Of a stretch of DNA of 64,000 bases, positions 34,001 through 42,073 are shown piece by piece (position 1 is the first letter of the stretch; the number at the start of each line of letters is the position of its first letter). The notes below the pieces were generated by a model. The model saw only the letters and a list, made by a program, of their open reading frames with translations, was not told where the DNA came from and did not search any database. The translations under genes and the position numbers were made by a program. This DNA comes from DATAUD01 sp036268455 (GTDB taxonomy: Bacteria; Verrucomicrobiota; Verrucomicrobiia; Limisphaerales; Palsa-1400), in NCBI GenBank assembly GCA_036268455.1, contig DATAUD010000113.1:11445-75444 (forward strand). Direction: 5' to 3'.

Positions 34001-34677
34001 GCTTTACGCTTCACGTCACTCAAATCCGCGAAAACCGCGCCTATTTCGAATCGCACAAGATCGAAGTTCCGTGGAAGAACAAGGAACTCAAAATTACATG
34101 GGAACACTTCACCTCGAAACTTCAACCCGGGCAGAAGGAATCGTGGACCGCCGTAATTACCGGGCCGAAAGCGGAACGCGCCACCGCGGAAATGGTCGCC
34201 ACCCTCTACGACGAATCCCTTGACGCGTTTTTGCCCCTGGAATGGAACAGGCTGAACGGGATCTTTTACGACGACAACAGTTCGTTTCAACAGGTGTTCT
34301 GCAATAACACGGAATCCGGCTCTCTGGATTTCAGCCCGTGGGCGCCAAAGATGATCGATGTGCCGATGATCTACCGGCATTTTCCTCCCGACTTGGACGG
34401 GCGGCAACTGGACGGGGGAATTTACGACGGTCCGTTTCAGTACAGCTTAAATGCTGTTGGCTATATAAATATAGGTGTACAGGGGGGACGCCGCCGATGG
34501 CGGCGACGTCCTTTCCCCAAGCCATGGGGGCTCGCGAAGCCAACGCGGGAGAATCACCCGCCGGCGCAGGAAGGCCCAAAAAAAATTTGGGCCGGGTTGC
34601 CGCCCGTAAAAACCTCAACGAGACCGCGTTTTTCTTCCCCCAATTGCTTTCCGATTCCAACGGCGTCGTCCGCATGA
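31018..34677 (+). CDS. alpha-2-macroglobulin family protein, N-terminal part up to a frameshift
   Basis: The 5' portion of a bacterial alpha-2-macroglobulin, a large periplasmic or surface protease trap. A signal peptide (about 9-28, ending SAVAAEP) is followed by a helical N-terminal region (30-360). Macroglobulin-like beta domains come next, including FYTDRSIYRPGQIVQFSG, the classical MG3 motif, and VEEYKRPKFEVTLD. True homology ends at about residue 1155, at the G6 run 34482-34487. The remaining residues to 34677 (RRRWRRRPFPK...) are out-of-frame reading. The correct continuation is in the -1 frame, see the next two entries. No penicillin-binding protein gene (pbpC) adjoins, unlike many proteobacterial cases. 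Confidence 0.85.
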   Translation: MRPFPRKAFRTILFSGALFLLIGSAVAAEPRATLWNLAEAAMTNGLPKTAITELQIILDGALHDKAYAEAAKAMAQKITLESQSEKDANAAKVIRLEAALPNAPTQMRPILHTILALWYWPYFEDNRWRFAQRSATQSAPGNDFTTWDSSRTFNEIERQFQIALSADAALKAIPVSDWGDLLEKGDMKDAARPTLYDIIAREALSFYTDVAAEEPAKPENPFEISTNNPVFDTIEKFLAWRPQTADTNSPILRVVRLWQDLLRFHQNDPPPAPALSAADLDRLSWAENLSLSDSDASYTNSLRRFIQSHRDSEISSLARHREAVRVFWDGDPATAHRIAEEGERSFPKSPGGKLCHNLLLQIETKSAGISTELVWNAPWPKITVSYDNIDSIFFHAIPVNWEMFLDRRHNRPENLSDKERQEILRMKPALEWSSRLPPTLDYKETNFDLTAPGTLKPGFYFIAASDKPGRARDSAVSLTPIWVSDLSLVLRSRNGSLEGFVTEANSGEPIAGAEILAWRLDASGNRIAVPRLTSDTNGFFEMEAHGEKGYLFLARYHGQEISSPGDISTLDSQRQFAPRPVAIFYTDRSIYRPGQIVQFSGICFKSDRLLTGREVTVVFDDTNGKEIARQKCRANDYGSFAGSFTAPHDRLMGEMNLRAAGGTLGGTTIRVEEYKRPKFEVTLDPPKSAPKLNGQVILTGRAMGYSGAAVDGAPVSYRVARQSRMPIWWWHPYDGGASQKIAHGSLKTAADGSFTIVFNAVADPSIAETNEPIFDFTVNADVTDNAGETRSGEVVMRVGYTALQAKLAANDWETAAQPVALNVETTSLDDESREAQGGIKIYALQSPENIQRPPLNSGPPAAGDWPQGNLVAQKPFSTGTNGKTQVEFTLPIGVYQAVLETKDRFGKTVTAKLPVRVIDPSAASLGLKIPSLLAAPQWEAQPGDQFMALWGTGYAQGRACVEIEHRDKIIRRYWTKPGRTQEQIYVAVDESMRGGFTLHVTQIRENRAYFESHKIEVPWKNKELKITWEHFTSKLQPGQKESWTAVITGPKAERATAEMVATLYDESLDAFLPLEWNRLNGIFYDDNSSFQQVFCNNTESGSLDFSPWAPKMIDVPMIYRHFPPDLDGRQLDGGIYDGPFQYSLNAVGYINIGVQGGRRRWRRRPFPKPWGLAKPTRENHPPAQEGPKKIWAGLPPVKTSTRPRFSSPNCFPIPTASSA
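34477..34517 (+). other. G6 run with adjoining hairpin at the macroglobulin frameshift
   Basis: GTA CAG GGG GGA (0 frame) covers the G6 run at 34482-34487. Directly after it, CGCCGCC pairs with GGCGGCG around a short GAT loop (about 34489-34505). A -1 slip on the G run gives V-Q-G-G-T-P-P and continues into the long downstream frame. A homopolymer plus a stable stem is the layout of programmed -1 frameshifting. A single missing G in the assembly or a real mutation would look the same. Confidence 0.55.
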
Positions 34678-36911
34678 CATTCACGATGCCGGAGGCGCTG
34701 ACCCGCTGGCATTTCATGGCGTTGGCGCATGACACATCGTTGCGCACCGGTTTCGTCGAAGCCCACGCTGTCACCGCCAAGGACCTCATGATCCAGCCCA
34801 ATCCACCCCGCTTTTTGCGCGAGGACGACACAATCGAATTTCCCGTCAAAGTTTCCAACCAATCAGACTCCCGCCAGACCGGCACGGTTCGGTTGACATT
34901 CAATTACGCGGCCGGCGACAAGAGCGCCGATGCCGACCTCGGCAACTCCGCCACCGAGCAATCGTTCGACATTCCCGCCCGCGAATCCCGCGCCTTTTCC
35001 TGGCAAATCCATGTGCCGGATGGTTGCGGTTTCCTTGCCTACAAAGCCGTTGGCGCGACCGATAAACTCTCCGACGGAGAAGAAGGCGCGATTCCCGTCT
35101 TATCCCGCCGCGTTCTGGTCACGGAATCATTGCCACTGTGGATTACAGGCCCGGCGACAAATCATTTTCGGTTTGACAAGCTCCTGAATTCCGGCGCGTC
35201 CCCCACCCTTCAAAACGAAAGCCTCACCTTGCAGATTGTTTCCAACCCGGCCTGGTACGCCATCATGGCTTTGCCGTATTTGATGGAATTTCCACACGAG
35301 TGCAGCGAACAGACCTTCGACCGGTTTTATGCCAACGCGCTTGCCCGCCACATCGCCGGCAGCGACCCAAAAATACGGCGCATTTTCGATCTTTGGGGCA
35401 ATACCCCGGCGCTTGATTCGCCTCTCGAAAAGAACCAGGACCTCAAATCCGTCATGATTGAAGAAACGCCCTGGCTGCGCGACGCGCAAAATGAAAGCCA
35501 GGCCCGCCGCAACATCGCCATTCTTTTTGACGGCAATCGGCTCGATTATGAGAGCGCCTCCGTCCTCCAGAAACTCGCCGATATACGCCTCGCGGACGGA
35601 CGCTGGCCCTGGTTCCCCGGCGGGCCCGGCGACGATTTCATCACGCTTTACATTTTGACCGGCTTCGGGCGGCTCCGCCATCTCGGTGTCGATGTGGCGC
35701 TGCCCGATTTGAGCCGGTCCATTTTCCGCATGGACCAATGGGCGTTCGAGAATTGCGAGCGAATCCAGAAAACGCCGCATCACGATGATTACGTCCCCAC
35801 CCCGCTGGACGCGATGTATCTCTATTGCCGCGCCTTTTTCCTCAAAGACCTGCCTATCGCGGCGTCGCGCAGGAACGAAATCGACTTCCTCCTGCGCCAG
35901 TCCCGCAAATTTTGGCTCAAGACGGGTTGCCTGCAATCGCAGACCCAAATCGCCCTCGCGCTTCAGCGGTGGGGCGGCGCCGAAAATCGCTCCGCCGCGG
36001 ACGCCATTATGAAGTCTCTTAAAGAGCGCAGTTCCTCCAGCGACGAAATGGGCATGTATTGGGCGGAGGCCGAACCGTCATGGTGGTGGTATCGCGCACC
36101 CATCGAAACGCAAACCCTCATGATCGAGGCCTTCGACGAAATTATGAATGACCGCGCCTCCGTCGATGCCTGCCAGTCCTGGTTGGTCAAACAGAAGCAG
36201 ACACAGAACTGGAAAACCACCAAAGCCACTTCGGATGCCGTCTATGCTTTGCTGTTGCGCGGCTCGAACCTACTTTCCAGCGATGGCCTTGCGCAAACGA
36301 GTTTGGGCGGCGTCGATATCACCCCCGCTGCCGCCGAAGCGGGCACGGGATTTTACGAGCATCGCTTCGCGGCCTCGGAAATCAAGCCGGCCCTCGGCGG
36401 CGTGACCGTCACCAAGACGAACGCAGGAGTGGCCTGGGGCGGGCTCCATTGGCAATACCTTGAAGACATTGCCAAAATCACTCCGGCCGAGGACGCGCCG
36501 CTCAAACTGAAAAAAACACTCTGGGTGAAACTGAATACGGCCAGAGGCCAGGTTCTCAAGCCGGTCAACGGACCGTTGCGGGTGGGCGACGAATTGGTGG
36601 TGCGTTTGGAACTGCGCGCGGATCGGGACATGGAATACGTCCATCTCAAAGACCAGCGCGCCAGCGGCGCCGAGCCGGTCAATGTCCTCTCGCAATATAA
36701 ATACCAGGACGGCCTTGGCTATTACGAGAGCACCCGCGACACCGCCAGCCACTTCTTTATCGATTGCCTTCCCAAGGGAACTTACGTATTCGAATATTCA
36801 GTCCGTCTCCAGCTTCGCGGCAAATACCAGTCCGGCCCCGCTGAAATCCAGTGCATGTACGCCCCGGAATTCAACAGCCACTCGGAGAGCTTTCCGCTCA
36901 TTGTCGAGTAA
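34497..36911 (+). CDS. alpha-2-macroglobulin family protein, C-terminal part with thioester motif
   Basis: The continuation of the macroglobulin in the -1 frame; homologous reading starts at the G6 run, and the first in-frame ATG is 34497. After a Gly/Ala/Pro-rich linker it has RKNLNETAFFFPQLLSDSNGVVRMTFTMPEALTRW, the A2M domain core. A MG8-like domain follows. The thioester motif CSEQ is coded at 35301-35312 within MEFPHECSEQTF, ahead of the helical thioester domain. The intact Cys-x-Glu-Gln means the joined protein (about 1960 residues) would be a covalent trap. The stop at 36911 is eight bases from the convergent receiver gene. If the frameshift is real and not recoded, this part would not be made from its own good start. 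Confidence 0.85.
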   Translation: MAATSFPQAMGAREANAGESPAGAGRPKKNLGRVAARKNLNETAFFFPQLLSDSNGVVRMTFTMPEALTRWHFMALAHDTSLRTGFVEAHAVTAKDLMIQPNPPRFLREDDTIEFPVKVSNQSDSRQTGTVRLTFNYAAGDKSADADLGNSATEQSFDIPARESRAFSWQIHVPDGCGFLAYKAVGATDKLSDGEEGAIPVLSRRVLVTESLPLWITGPATNHFRFDKLLNSGASPTLQNESLTLQIVSNPAWYAIMALPYLMEFPHECSEQTFDRFYANALARHIAGSDPKIRRIFDLWGNTPALDSPLEKNQDLKSVMIEETPWLRDAQNESQARRNIAILFDGNRLDYESASVLQKLADIRLADGRWPWFPGGPGDDFITLYILTGFGRLRHLGVDVALPDLSRSIFRMDQWAFENCERIQKTPHHDDYVPTPLDAMYLYCRAFFLKDLPIAASRRNEIDFLLRQSRKFWLKTGCLQSQTQIALALQRWGGAENRSAADAIMKSLKERSSSSDEMGMYWAEAEPSWWWYRAPIETQTLMIEAFDEIMNDRASVDACQSWLVKQKQTQNWKTTKATSDAVYALLLRGSNLLSSDGLAQTSLGGVDITPAAAEAGTGFYEHRFAASEIKPALGGVTVTKTNAGVAWGGLHWQYLEDIAKITPAEDAPLKLKKTLWVKLNTARGQVLKPVNGPLRVGDELVVRLELRADRDMEYVHLKDQRASGAEPVNVLSQYKYQDGLGYYESTRDTASHFFIDCLPKGTYVFEYSVRLQLRGKYQSGPAEIQCMYAPEFNSHSESFPLIVE

Positions 36912-36919
36912 CCCCGCCC

Positions 36920-37375
36920 TCAACGATTCACCACGTCGTTGAGCGGCGGGAAATGATTGATTTCCAGCCACTCCCGCAAACGGCGAATCGTAATTGTCAA
37001 TTGCTCCAGCGTGGTTGGCTTGACTAAAAATGCGGTCGCCCCCAACTCATGTGTCCGCTCCACATCTTCCATTCGCAGTGACGCGGTCAGGATAATTATG
37101 CAAACCCGTTTAAGCTTCGGCTGGGTGCGGACCCAGTTCAGAACATCAAAGCCGCTTTTTCTTGGCATATTCAGGTCCAGCAGAATGACCGCCGGCAATG
37201 GGTATTGGCTTCGGTCACTGTAAACGCCTTCTCCTTTAAGGTAGGCAATTGCCTCTTCTCCGTTGTGGACGGCTTGCAGGGGATTGGTGAATTTGGCTTT
37301 CCCGAAGGCTATGCGCATAAGATCAAGATCATTGTCGCTGTCATCGACCAGCAGGATCGTTTGTCTGTCATTCAT
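36920..37375 (-). CDS. single-domain response regulator (Rcp1-like receiver)
   Basis: A 151-residue receiver with no output domain. It has the acidic pair D11/D12 (LLVDDSDND), phosphoacceptor Asp67 in ILLDLNMPRKSGFD, the LTAS switch Thr/Ser, and Lys of VKP near 119. The RxxSQYPLP insertion before the phosphoacceptor strand is typical of the Rcp1 group that pairs with PAS- or phytochrome-type kinases. The frame is open to 37456, but ATG 37375 gives the normal start with GGAA upstream. It lies 77 bases after the hybrid kinase gene on the same strand and is its likely partner. Confidence 0.9.
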   Translation of the reverse strand: MNDRQTILLVDDSDNDLDLMRIAFGKAKFTNPLQAVHNGEEAIAYLKGEGVYSDRSQYPLPAVILLDLNMPRKSGFDVLNWVRTQPKLKRVCIIILTASLRMEDVERTHELGATAFLVKPTTLEQLTITIRRLREWLEINHFPPLNDVVNR

Positions 37376-37452
37376 AAATTTCCACGAACCCCGAACTCCC
37401 GGCCAAGTCTCGCGCGCCGTTGCGAGATTTTTTGCGCTTCTTGAATATCCAC

Positions 37453-40400
37453 TCAAGCCTTTCGCAATTCAAACCAAAATCGGCTTCCCTGCCCCGGGGC
37501 CGATTCCAACCCAACGCGCCCACCCATGCGCTCGACTCCTTTTTGCACAATTGCCAGTCCAATTCCCGTCCCTGGATAATGTTCCCCGTGCAGCCGTGTG
37601 AACACCCGGAAAATCTGCCCTTGATGTTCCGGCGCGATACCAATGCCGTTATCTTCCACCCAAACGCGAACCCAATTTTCTTCGCCGTTCCTGTCTCCAT
37701 CGCTGCGCGAAATTTCTTCGGCGCGCACTTTCACCACTGCCGGCGTGTTCGGCGCCGTGAATTTCAAGCTGTTGCTCAACAGGTTAAACAAGACCTGGCC
37801 GAGTGTCTGCTCGTGCGCCAGCGCCGTGGGCCATGGCCCAACCATCTCTATCCGCGCATTTTTCTCCTGAATCTCCTTTTCCAAACGAGAAACGACCGCT
37901 TTGGCAAGCGCCCCCAGATCCACCGGAACCAGGTCTATGGGGCCCTGGCTGACCCGGCTGAAAGCCAGCAAATCGGCCAGCAGGAAATCCATAAACTTCG
38001 CCGACTTGCTGATGCGTCTGGCAAAATCCCGCGCGCGCTCGCTCAGGCTTGTGCTCGCCTCCTCAAGGAGCATGGCAGCAAAACCTTCCATCGCCCGCAG
38101 AGGCGCTCGCAAGTCGTGCGCGATCGTATAGACGAATGTTTCCAACTGGTTGTTGGCTTCAGTTAATTCGCCGGTCCGCTCGGCCACCAGGGATTCCAAT
38201 TCAGCGGCTTGATTGGACAGCCGGCTTTGGGCTTCGCGCAACGCCCGATCCCCTTCCCTGCGCCAGGCGATGTCGCGAACGTTGCACTGGATGACCCGAT
38301 GGTCGTCCTCTTCATACATGTTCATCACGACTTCCACTTCGCGTTTGTCCCCGCTTTTTGTTTTAAACGGCAGGTTCTCATAACGGGCGGAACCTTCGCG
38401 CCGCAATTCCTCAAACGCCAACCGGCTGGCTTCCTCGTCCTTCACCAGCCCAATTTGCCACAGTTCTTTTCCCACAAGCTCATCGCGGGAGTAGCCGAGA
38501 AAGTTCACCATGAACGGATTGGCGTCGGTAATTTTCCCGCTGATCGGATCAATGATCAGAATGCCGTCCAGAGCCGCCTCGAACAAACGGCGATAGCGGG
38601 TCTCGGAGCGCTTCAAGGCGGCGCGCGATTCCAGCCGTTCCGTTACATCTTCGATTGCCATTAAGATGAAATCCGGGACGGCGGCCTCGTTATCGAGCCG
38701 CCGGGCGCTGACCAGCATCGTGCGCTCGCCCAGGCCGGGAAAATCATGGACGACCTCGAAGTCGTTGAAGAAACTATCGTTGGGCAGAATACCTTCGAGC
38801 AGTTCGCGTAGCCGCGGAATATTCCACTGTTCGCTGCCCAATTTGTAAATGAACCGTCCCTCGGTCATTTCCGGCGTCGTGTTGAACGTTTTGTAAAAGG
38901 CGTCGTTCGCCGTGTTCACGCGCAAGTCACGGCGCAGCACGACCAATGAGTCCCGCGCCGTGCGAATTGTCGCCTCGGCGTAATCACGCGCCTCTTTTGC
39001 CTCCTGTTCACTCCGCTTCAGGGGATCAATGTCCCAAAGCACAAGCACCGCCCCGTCAATTTTGTTGTCCAGCGTCATGTAAGGCGTTACGCGCAACAGA
39101 AACCAAAGCCCCTCTTTGCTCCTCACCTCGCGTTCGCGCACGCTGACGGTATCAATGGTTTCGGCCACCAACCCCTCGACGTCCGGGAAATCAAGGCCGT
39201 GCCTGATGTCGCCCAGAGGGCGGCCGACGTCGGCCGCCACCAGATTGAAGATTTTTTTGGCGGGCGCCGTGAAATGCCGAATTATGAGGTTCCGTCCAAG
39301 CAGGATGATCGCCGTGTTGATGCTATTGTGGAGATTGGCCAAATCGCTGTTGACGCGGCTCAACTCCGAGTTCCGATTGGCCATTTCATCGTTTACGGTG
39401 GTCAGTTCTTCGTTGGTGGATTCGAGTTCTTCTTTCGAGGTTTCCAGTTCTTCGTTGACGCTTTGGAGTTCTTCGTTTGACGATTGAACCTCTTCATTGG
39501 ATGCCTGCAGTTCCTCGTTGGACGCTTCGTACTGTTCCTGGACGGACTGAAGATAGTCGCGCGTCTCGGAGATCTCCCGTTCCAGCACGGCTATGCGGGG
39601 GGATTCCTCTTTCCTCGTGATAAGGCGTCGCATCCGGCCGGCGCCTGGCTGTCCCACGGGCGCGGCGTCGGCGCCGTCGGCCGCCTGCCGCGCCTTTGCA
39701 ACCGGGTCAAACAAAATCAAATAGTGACGGTCCTTCAAATTCCTCAACGGTATGACTTCGATGTTGATCACGCGCGAGCCGGCATTCTGCCCCATTCGCA
39801 CACTTTCCTTGTGTACGGTTTTGTTGTCGCGCCTCGCCTTGTTAAGGGCGGCCCGCAACGGCAACATCAATCCTTCCCGGGCCATCTTCAGCACGTTAAA
39901 GGTGGCTTTGCCGACGGGCGGCTCAAGATACGCCCGGGTGGGGCCGCGGAACTGGAGTATGTCCAGATCCGAATTCACAAGCACTCCGGGCGGCGCGTAT
40001 TGATTGACCATGACACGGTCAGCCTCGCGTTGGGCGTTTAGCTCCGTGCGAAAACCGTCTGGCACCACGATTGCATGACCGGAGGGAACTTCTCTTTTCT
40101 CGGTCCGCTGGTTCCCGCCGATTATTACAGGCAAATGATACGGAGGCGTCGGCCCGGGTTTCTTGCGAAAAATTTTGTACTTTTTGTCGGTCACTTCAAA
40201 TAGATTGCCAAGGGTCCCAACCGACTCGGACGCGCCCAGGAACAAAAATCCCTCCGGTTTGAGCGCATAATGGAAAATGGGCAGCGTTTTCCTTTGCAAG
40301 TCCGGCTCAAGATATATCAGGAGGTTGCGGCAACTGATCAGATCCATGCGGGAAAACGGCGGGTCGCTAATGAGATTCTGTCTGGCAAAGACAACCATTT

Positions 40401-41814
40401 CGCGCAGCGACTTGTTCACCCGGTAACCTCCTTGCTCCTCAACGAAAAACCGCCGCAACCGTTCCGTCGGGACATCCGCCGCAAGGCTTTTGGCGTAAAG
40501 CCCTTGCCGGGCTTTCTCCAGAAGGGCCTCGTTGAGGTCGGTGGCAAAAATCTGAAGTTTGGGGACGCGGGAAGCTTGTTCGGATGATTCCATGTAGGAC
40601 ATCGCAATCGAATAAGCTTCCTGGCCGGTGGAACAGCCCAGCACCCAGGCTCGCAATGGTTCGTCGCGCTGGGCTTTTGCGAGGAGCTTGGGAAACACCT
40701 GGCGCTTGAGCACGTCGAAGGCTTCCGGATTGCGGAAAAAACTCGTCACGCTGATAAGCACGTCCGAATAAAGCGCGTCGAGTTCCTGCGCGTTGCCCTT
40801 CAGAAAGGCGGCGTATTCGCCCAGCATGTTGCACTTGTTCAGAACCATCCGCCGCGTGACCCGCCGCTGAATAGTGCTGGATTTGTAGAGGGAAAAATCG
40901 ACGCCGCAATGAGAGCGCAGGAGAAGGAGAATTTTTTTGAAACCCTGTTGCTCCGCGGAAGGCGCCCCGCCGCTCCGCCCTTCCGCTTCCTCTCTCGCCT
41001 GCCTCGCCCCAGTGCGCGGTGTGCCATGACCGCCTGGCGCCAGCGGTTCCCCCGGCCCTTGCTCCTGATCCAGCTCTCGCTCCGCCTCGGAATGAAAACC
41101 AGGGACGAACTGGCCCGCGGCGGCGGCCACGTAGGGATGTCTCGCAATTTCCCCCAGCTTCTTTGCAATGTTTTCAGGCGACAACACGAAATCGACGCAC
41201 CCGGCCGCAACCGCGTTGCGAGGCATCGAATCGTATTTGGCCGAGGCATCCTGCGCGAACGTAATCCCTCCCTCGGCCTTGATCGCCTCAAGGCCCAGCG
41301 TGCCATCCGTCGCCGTGCCGGAAAGAATCACGCCAATCGCGCGCTCCCGTTGGTCTCCCGCCAGCGATTCAAAAAACAAATCAATGGAGCGAAGCGCCGC
41401 GGCGGTCCGCTGCCGGGCCGTCAGTTTCAGCGCGCCTCCCGCAATGGTCAGGCTCACATTGGGTGGGATCACATAAACGTGGTTTTGCAGGACCCGCAGG
41501 TTGTCCTTCACCTCGCGCACCGGCATGGAAGTGACCCTCGCCAAAAGGGTCGTCAGTGCGCTCTCATGCTGCGGATCAAGGTGCTGCACCAGCACGAACC
41601 CCATGCCGGTATCTGTGGGCAAATGCCGAAGCAACCGGGTGAACGCCTCCAACCCACCCGCCGACGCGCCAATCCCGACGATAGGCAAAGGGTTTGAATT
41701 TCCGCGTTTCGATGGTTTGGGCCGTTCACGCCCGCCGACGCGGGCTGAAGGGGGGTCAGTGCGCTTAATAACTGAACCTTTTCCCGGCTTTAAAATTCGT
41801 TTTATTCTGCCCAT
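37453..41814 (-). CDS. CheB-CheR-PAS hybrid sensor histidine kinase
   Basis: From ATG 41814 a 1453-residue multidomain protein. The CheB methylesterase domain (about 40-235) has catalytic Ser51 (GASAGG), His78 (QHLDPQHES) and Asp170 (GTATDGTLG). The CheR methyltransferase domain (about 290-560) has LYKSSTIQRRVTRRM and the SAM-binding VLGCSTGQEAYSIAM. A long coiled coil with repeated SNEELQS(V/S)NEE heptads follows, then two or three PAS domains. A HisKA domain with AHDLRAPLRAMEGF (phospho-His) and an HATPase domain with NLLSNSLKFT, VEDNGIGIAPE and GTGIGLAIV close the protein. The combination couples methyl-type adaptation domains to a kinase. An upstream TTG at 41850 is a less likely start. 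Confidence 0.92.
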   Translation of the reverse strand: MGRIKRILKPGKGSVIKRTDPPSARVGGRERPKPSKRGNSNPLPIVGIGASAGGLEAFTRLLRHLPTDTGMGFVLVQHLDPQHESALTTLLARVTSMPVREVKDNLRVLQNHVYVIPPNVSLTIAGGALKLTARQRTAAALRSIDLFFESLAGDQRERAIGVILSGTATDGTLGLEAIKAEGGITFAQDASAKYDSMPRNAVAAGCVDFVLSPENIAKKLGEIARHPYVAAAAGQFVPGFHSEAERELDQEQGPGEPLAPGGHGTPRTGARQAREEAEGRSGGAPSAEQQGFKKILLLLRSHCGVDFSLYKSSTIQRRVTRRMVLNKCNMLGEYAAFLKGNAQELDALYSDVLISVTSFFRNPEAFDVLKRQVFPKLLAKAQRDEPLRAWVLGCSTGQEAYSIAMSYMESSEQASRVPKLQIFATDLNEALLEKARQGLYAKSLAADVPTERLRRFFVEEQGGYRVNKSLREMVVFARQNLISDPPFSRMDLISCRNLLIYLEPDLQRKTLPIFHYALKPEGFLFLGASESVGTLGNLFEVTDKKYKIFRKKPGPTPPYHLPVIIGGNQRTEKREVPSGHAIVVPDGFRTELNAQREADRVMVNQYAPPGVLVNSDLDILQFRGPTRAYLEPPVGKATFNVLKMAREGLMLPLRAALNKARRDNKTVHKESVRMGQNAGSRVINIEVIPLRNLKDRHYLILFDPVAKARQAADGADAAPVGQPGAGRMRRLITRKEESPRIAVLEREISETRDYLQSVQEQYEASNEELQASNEEVQSSNEELQSVNEELETSKEELESTNEELTTVNDEMANRNSELSRVNSDLANLHNSINTAIILLGRNLIIRHFTAPAKKIFNLVAADVGRPLGDIRHGLDFPDVEGLVAETIDTVSVREREVRSKEGLWFLLRVTPYMTLDNKIDGAVLVLWDIDPLKRSEQEAKEARDYAEATIRTARDSLVVLRRDLRVNTANDAFYKTFNTTPEMTEGRFIYKLGSEQWNIPRLRELLEGILPNDSFFNDFEVVHDFPGLGERTMLVSARRLDNEAAVPDFILMAIEDVTERLESRAALKRSETRYRRLFEAALDGILIIDPISGKITDANPFMVNFLGYSRDELVGKELWQIGLVKDEEASRLAFEELRREGSARYENLPFKTKSGDKREVEVVMNMYEEDDHRVIQCNVRDIAWRREGDRALREAQSRLSNQAAELESLVAERTGELTEANNQLETFVYTIAHDLRAPLRAMEGFAAMLLEEASTSLSERARDFARRISKSAKFMDFLLADLLAFSRVSQGPIDLVPVDLGALAKAVVSRLEKEIQEKNARIEMVGPWPTALAHEQTLGQVLFNLLSNSLKFTAPNTPAVVKVRAEEISRSDGDRNGEENWVRVWVEDNGIGIAPEHQGQIFRVFTRLHGEHYPGTGIGLAIVQKGVERMGGRVGLESAPGQGSRFWFELRKA

Positions 41815-41907
41815 TCGGGACCATCCGTGGTTGGGAAGCCTTCGCGACAATAATATTTACCCCGATACTTTAGGCAAGCCATAATGAACCCCGTTTAAGC
41901 CAAAAAA

Positions 41908-41936
41908 GCACCCCCCTTGACGTCGGGGCACCCCCC
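41908..41936. repeat. two GCACCCCCC copies with a 20-base period upstream of the hybrid kinase
   Basis: GCACCCCCC occurs at 41908-41916 and 41928-41936, in the gap between the divergent kinase and GH-GT genes. It reads as GGGGGGTGC on the kinase strand. Two copies about two helical turns apart could be a tandem activator site; no known consensus is matched. Confidence 0.35.
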
Positions 41937-42073
41937 ACAATCAAGCCTGCCAATTGTCCGACCGCGAGTTTGACGAATGACGTGAAGGAATGCACACTCT
42001 GGCCCGTCAAAAAAGTCGAAATGAACAGTTTTGGTCCGCGCCCGTCGTTCTTGCCACCCCGAAGGGGCGCCCA

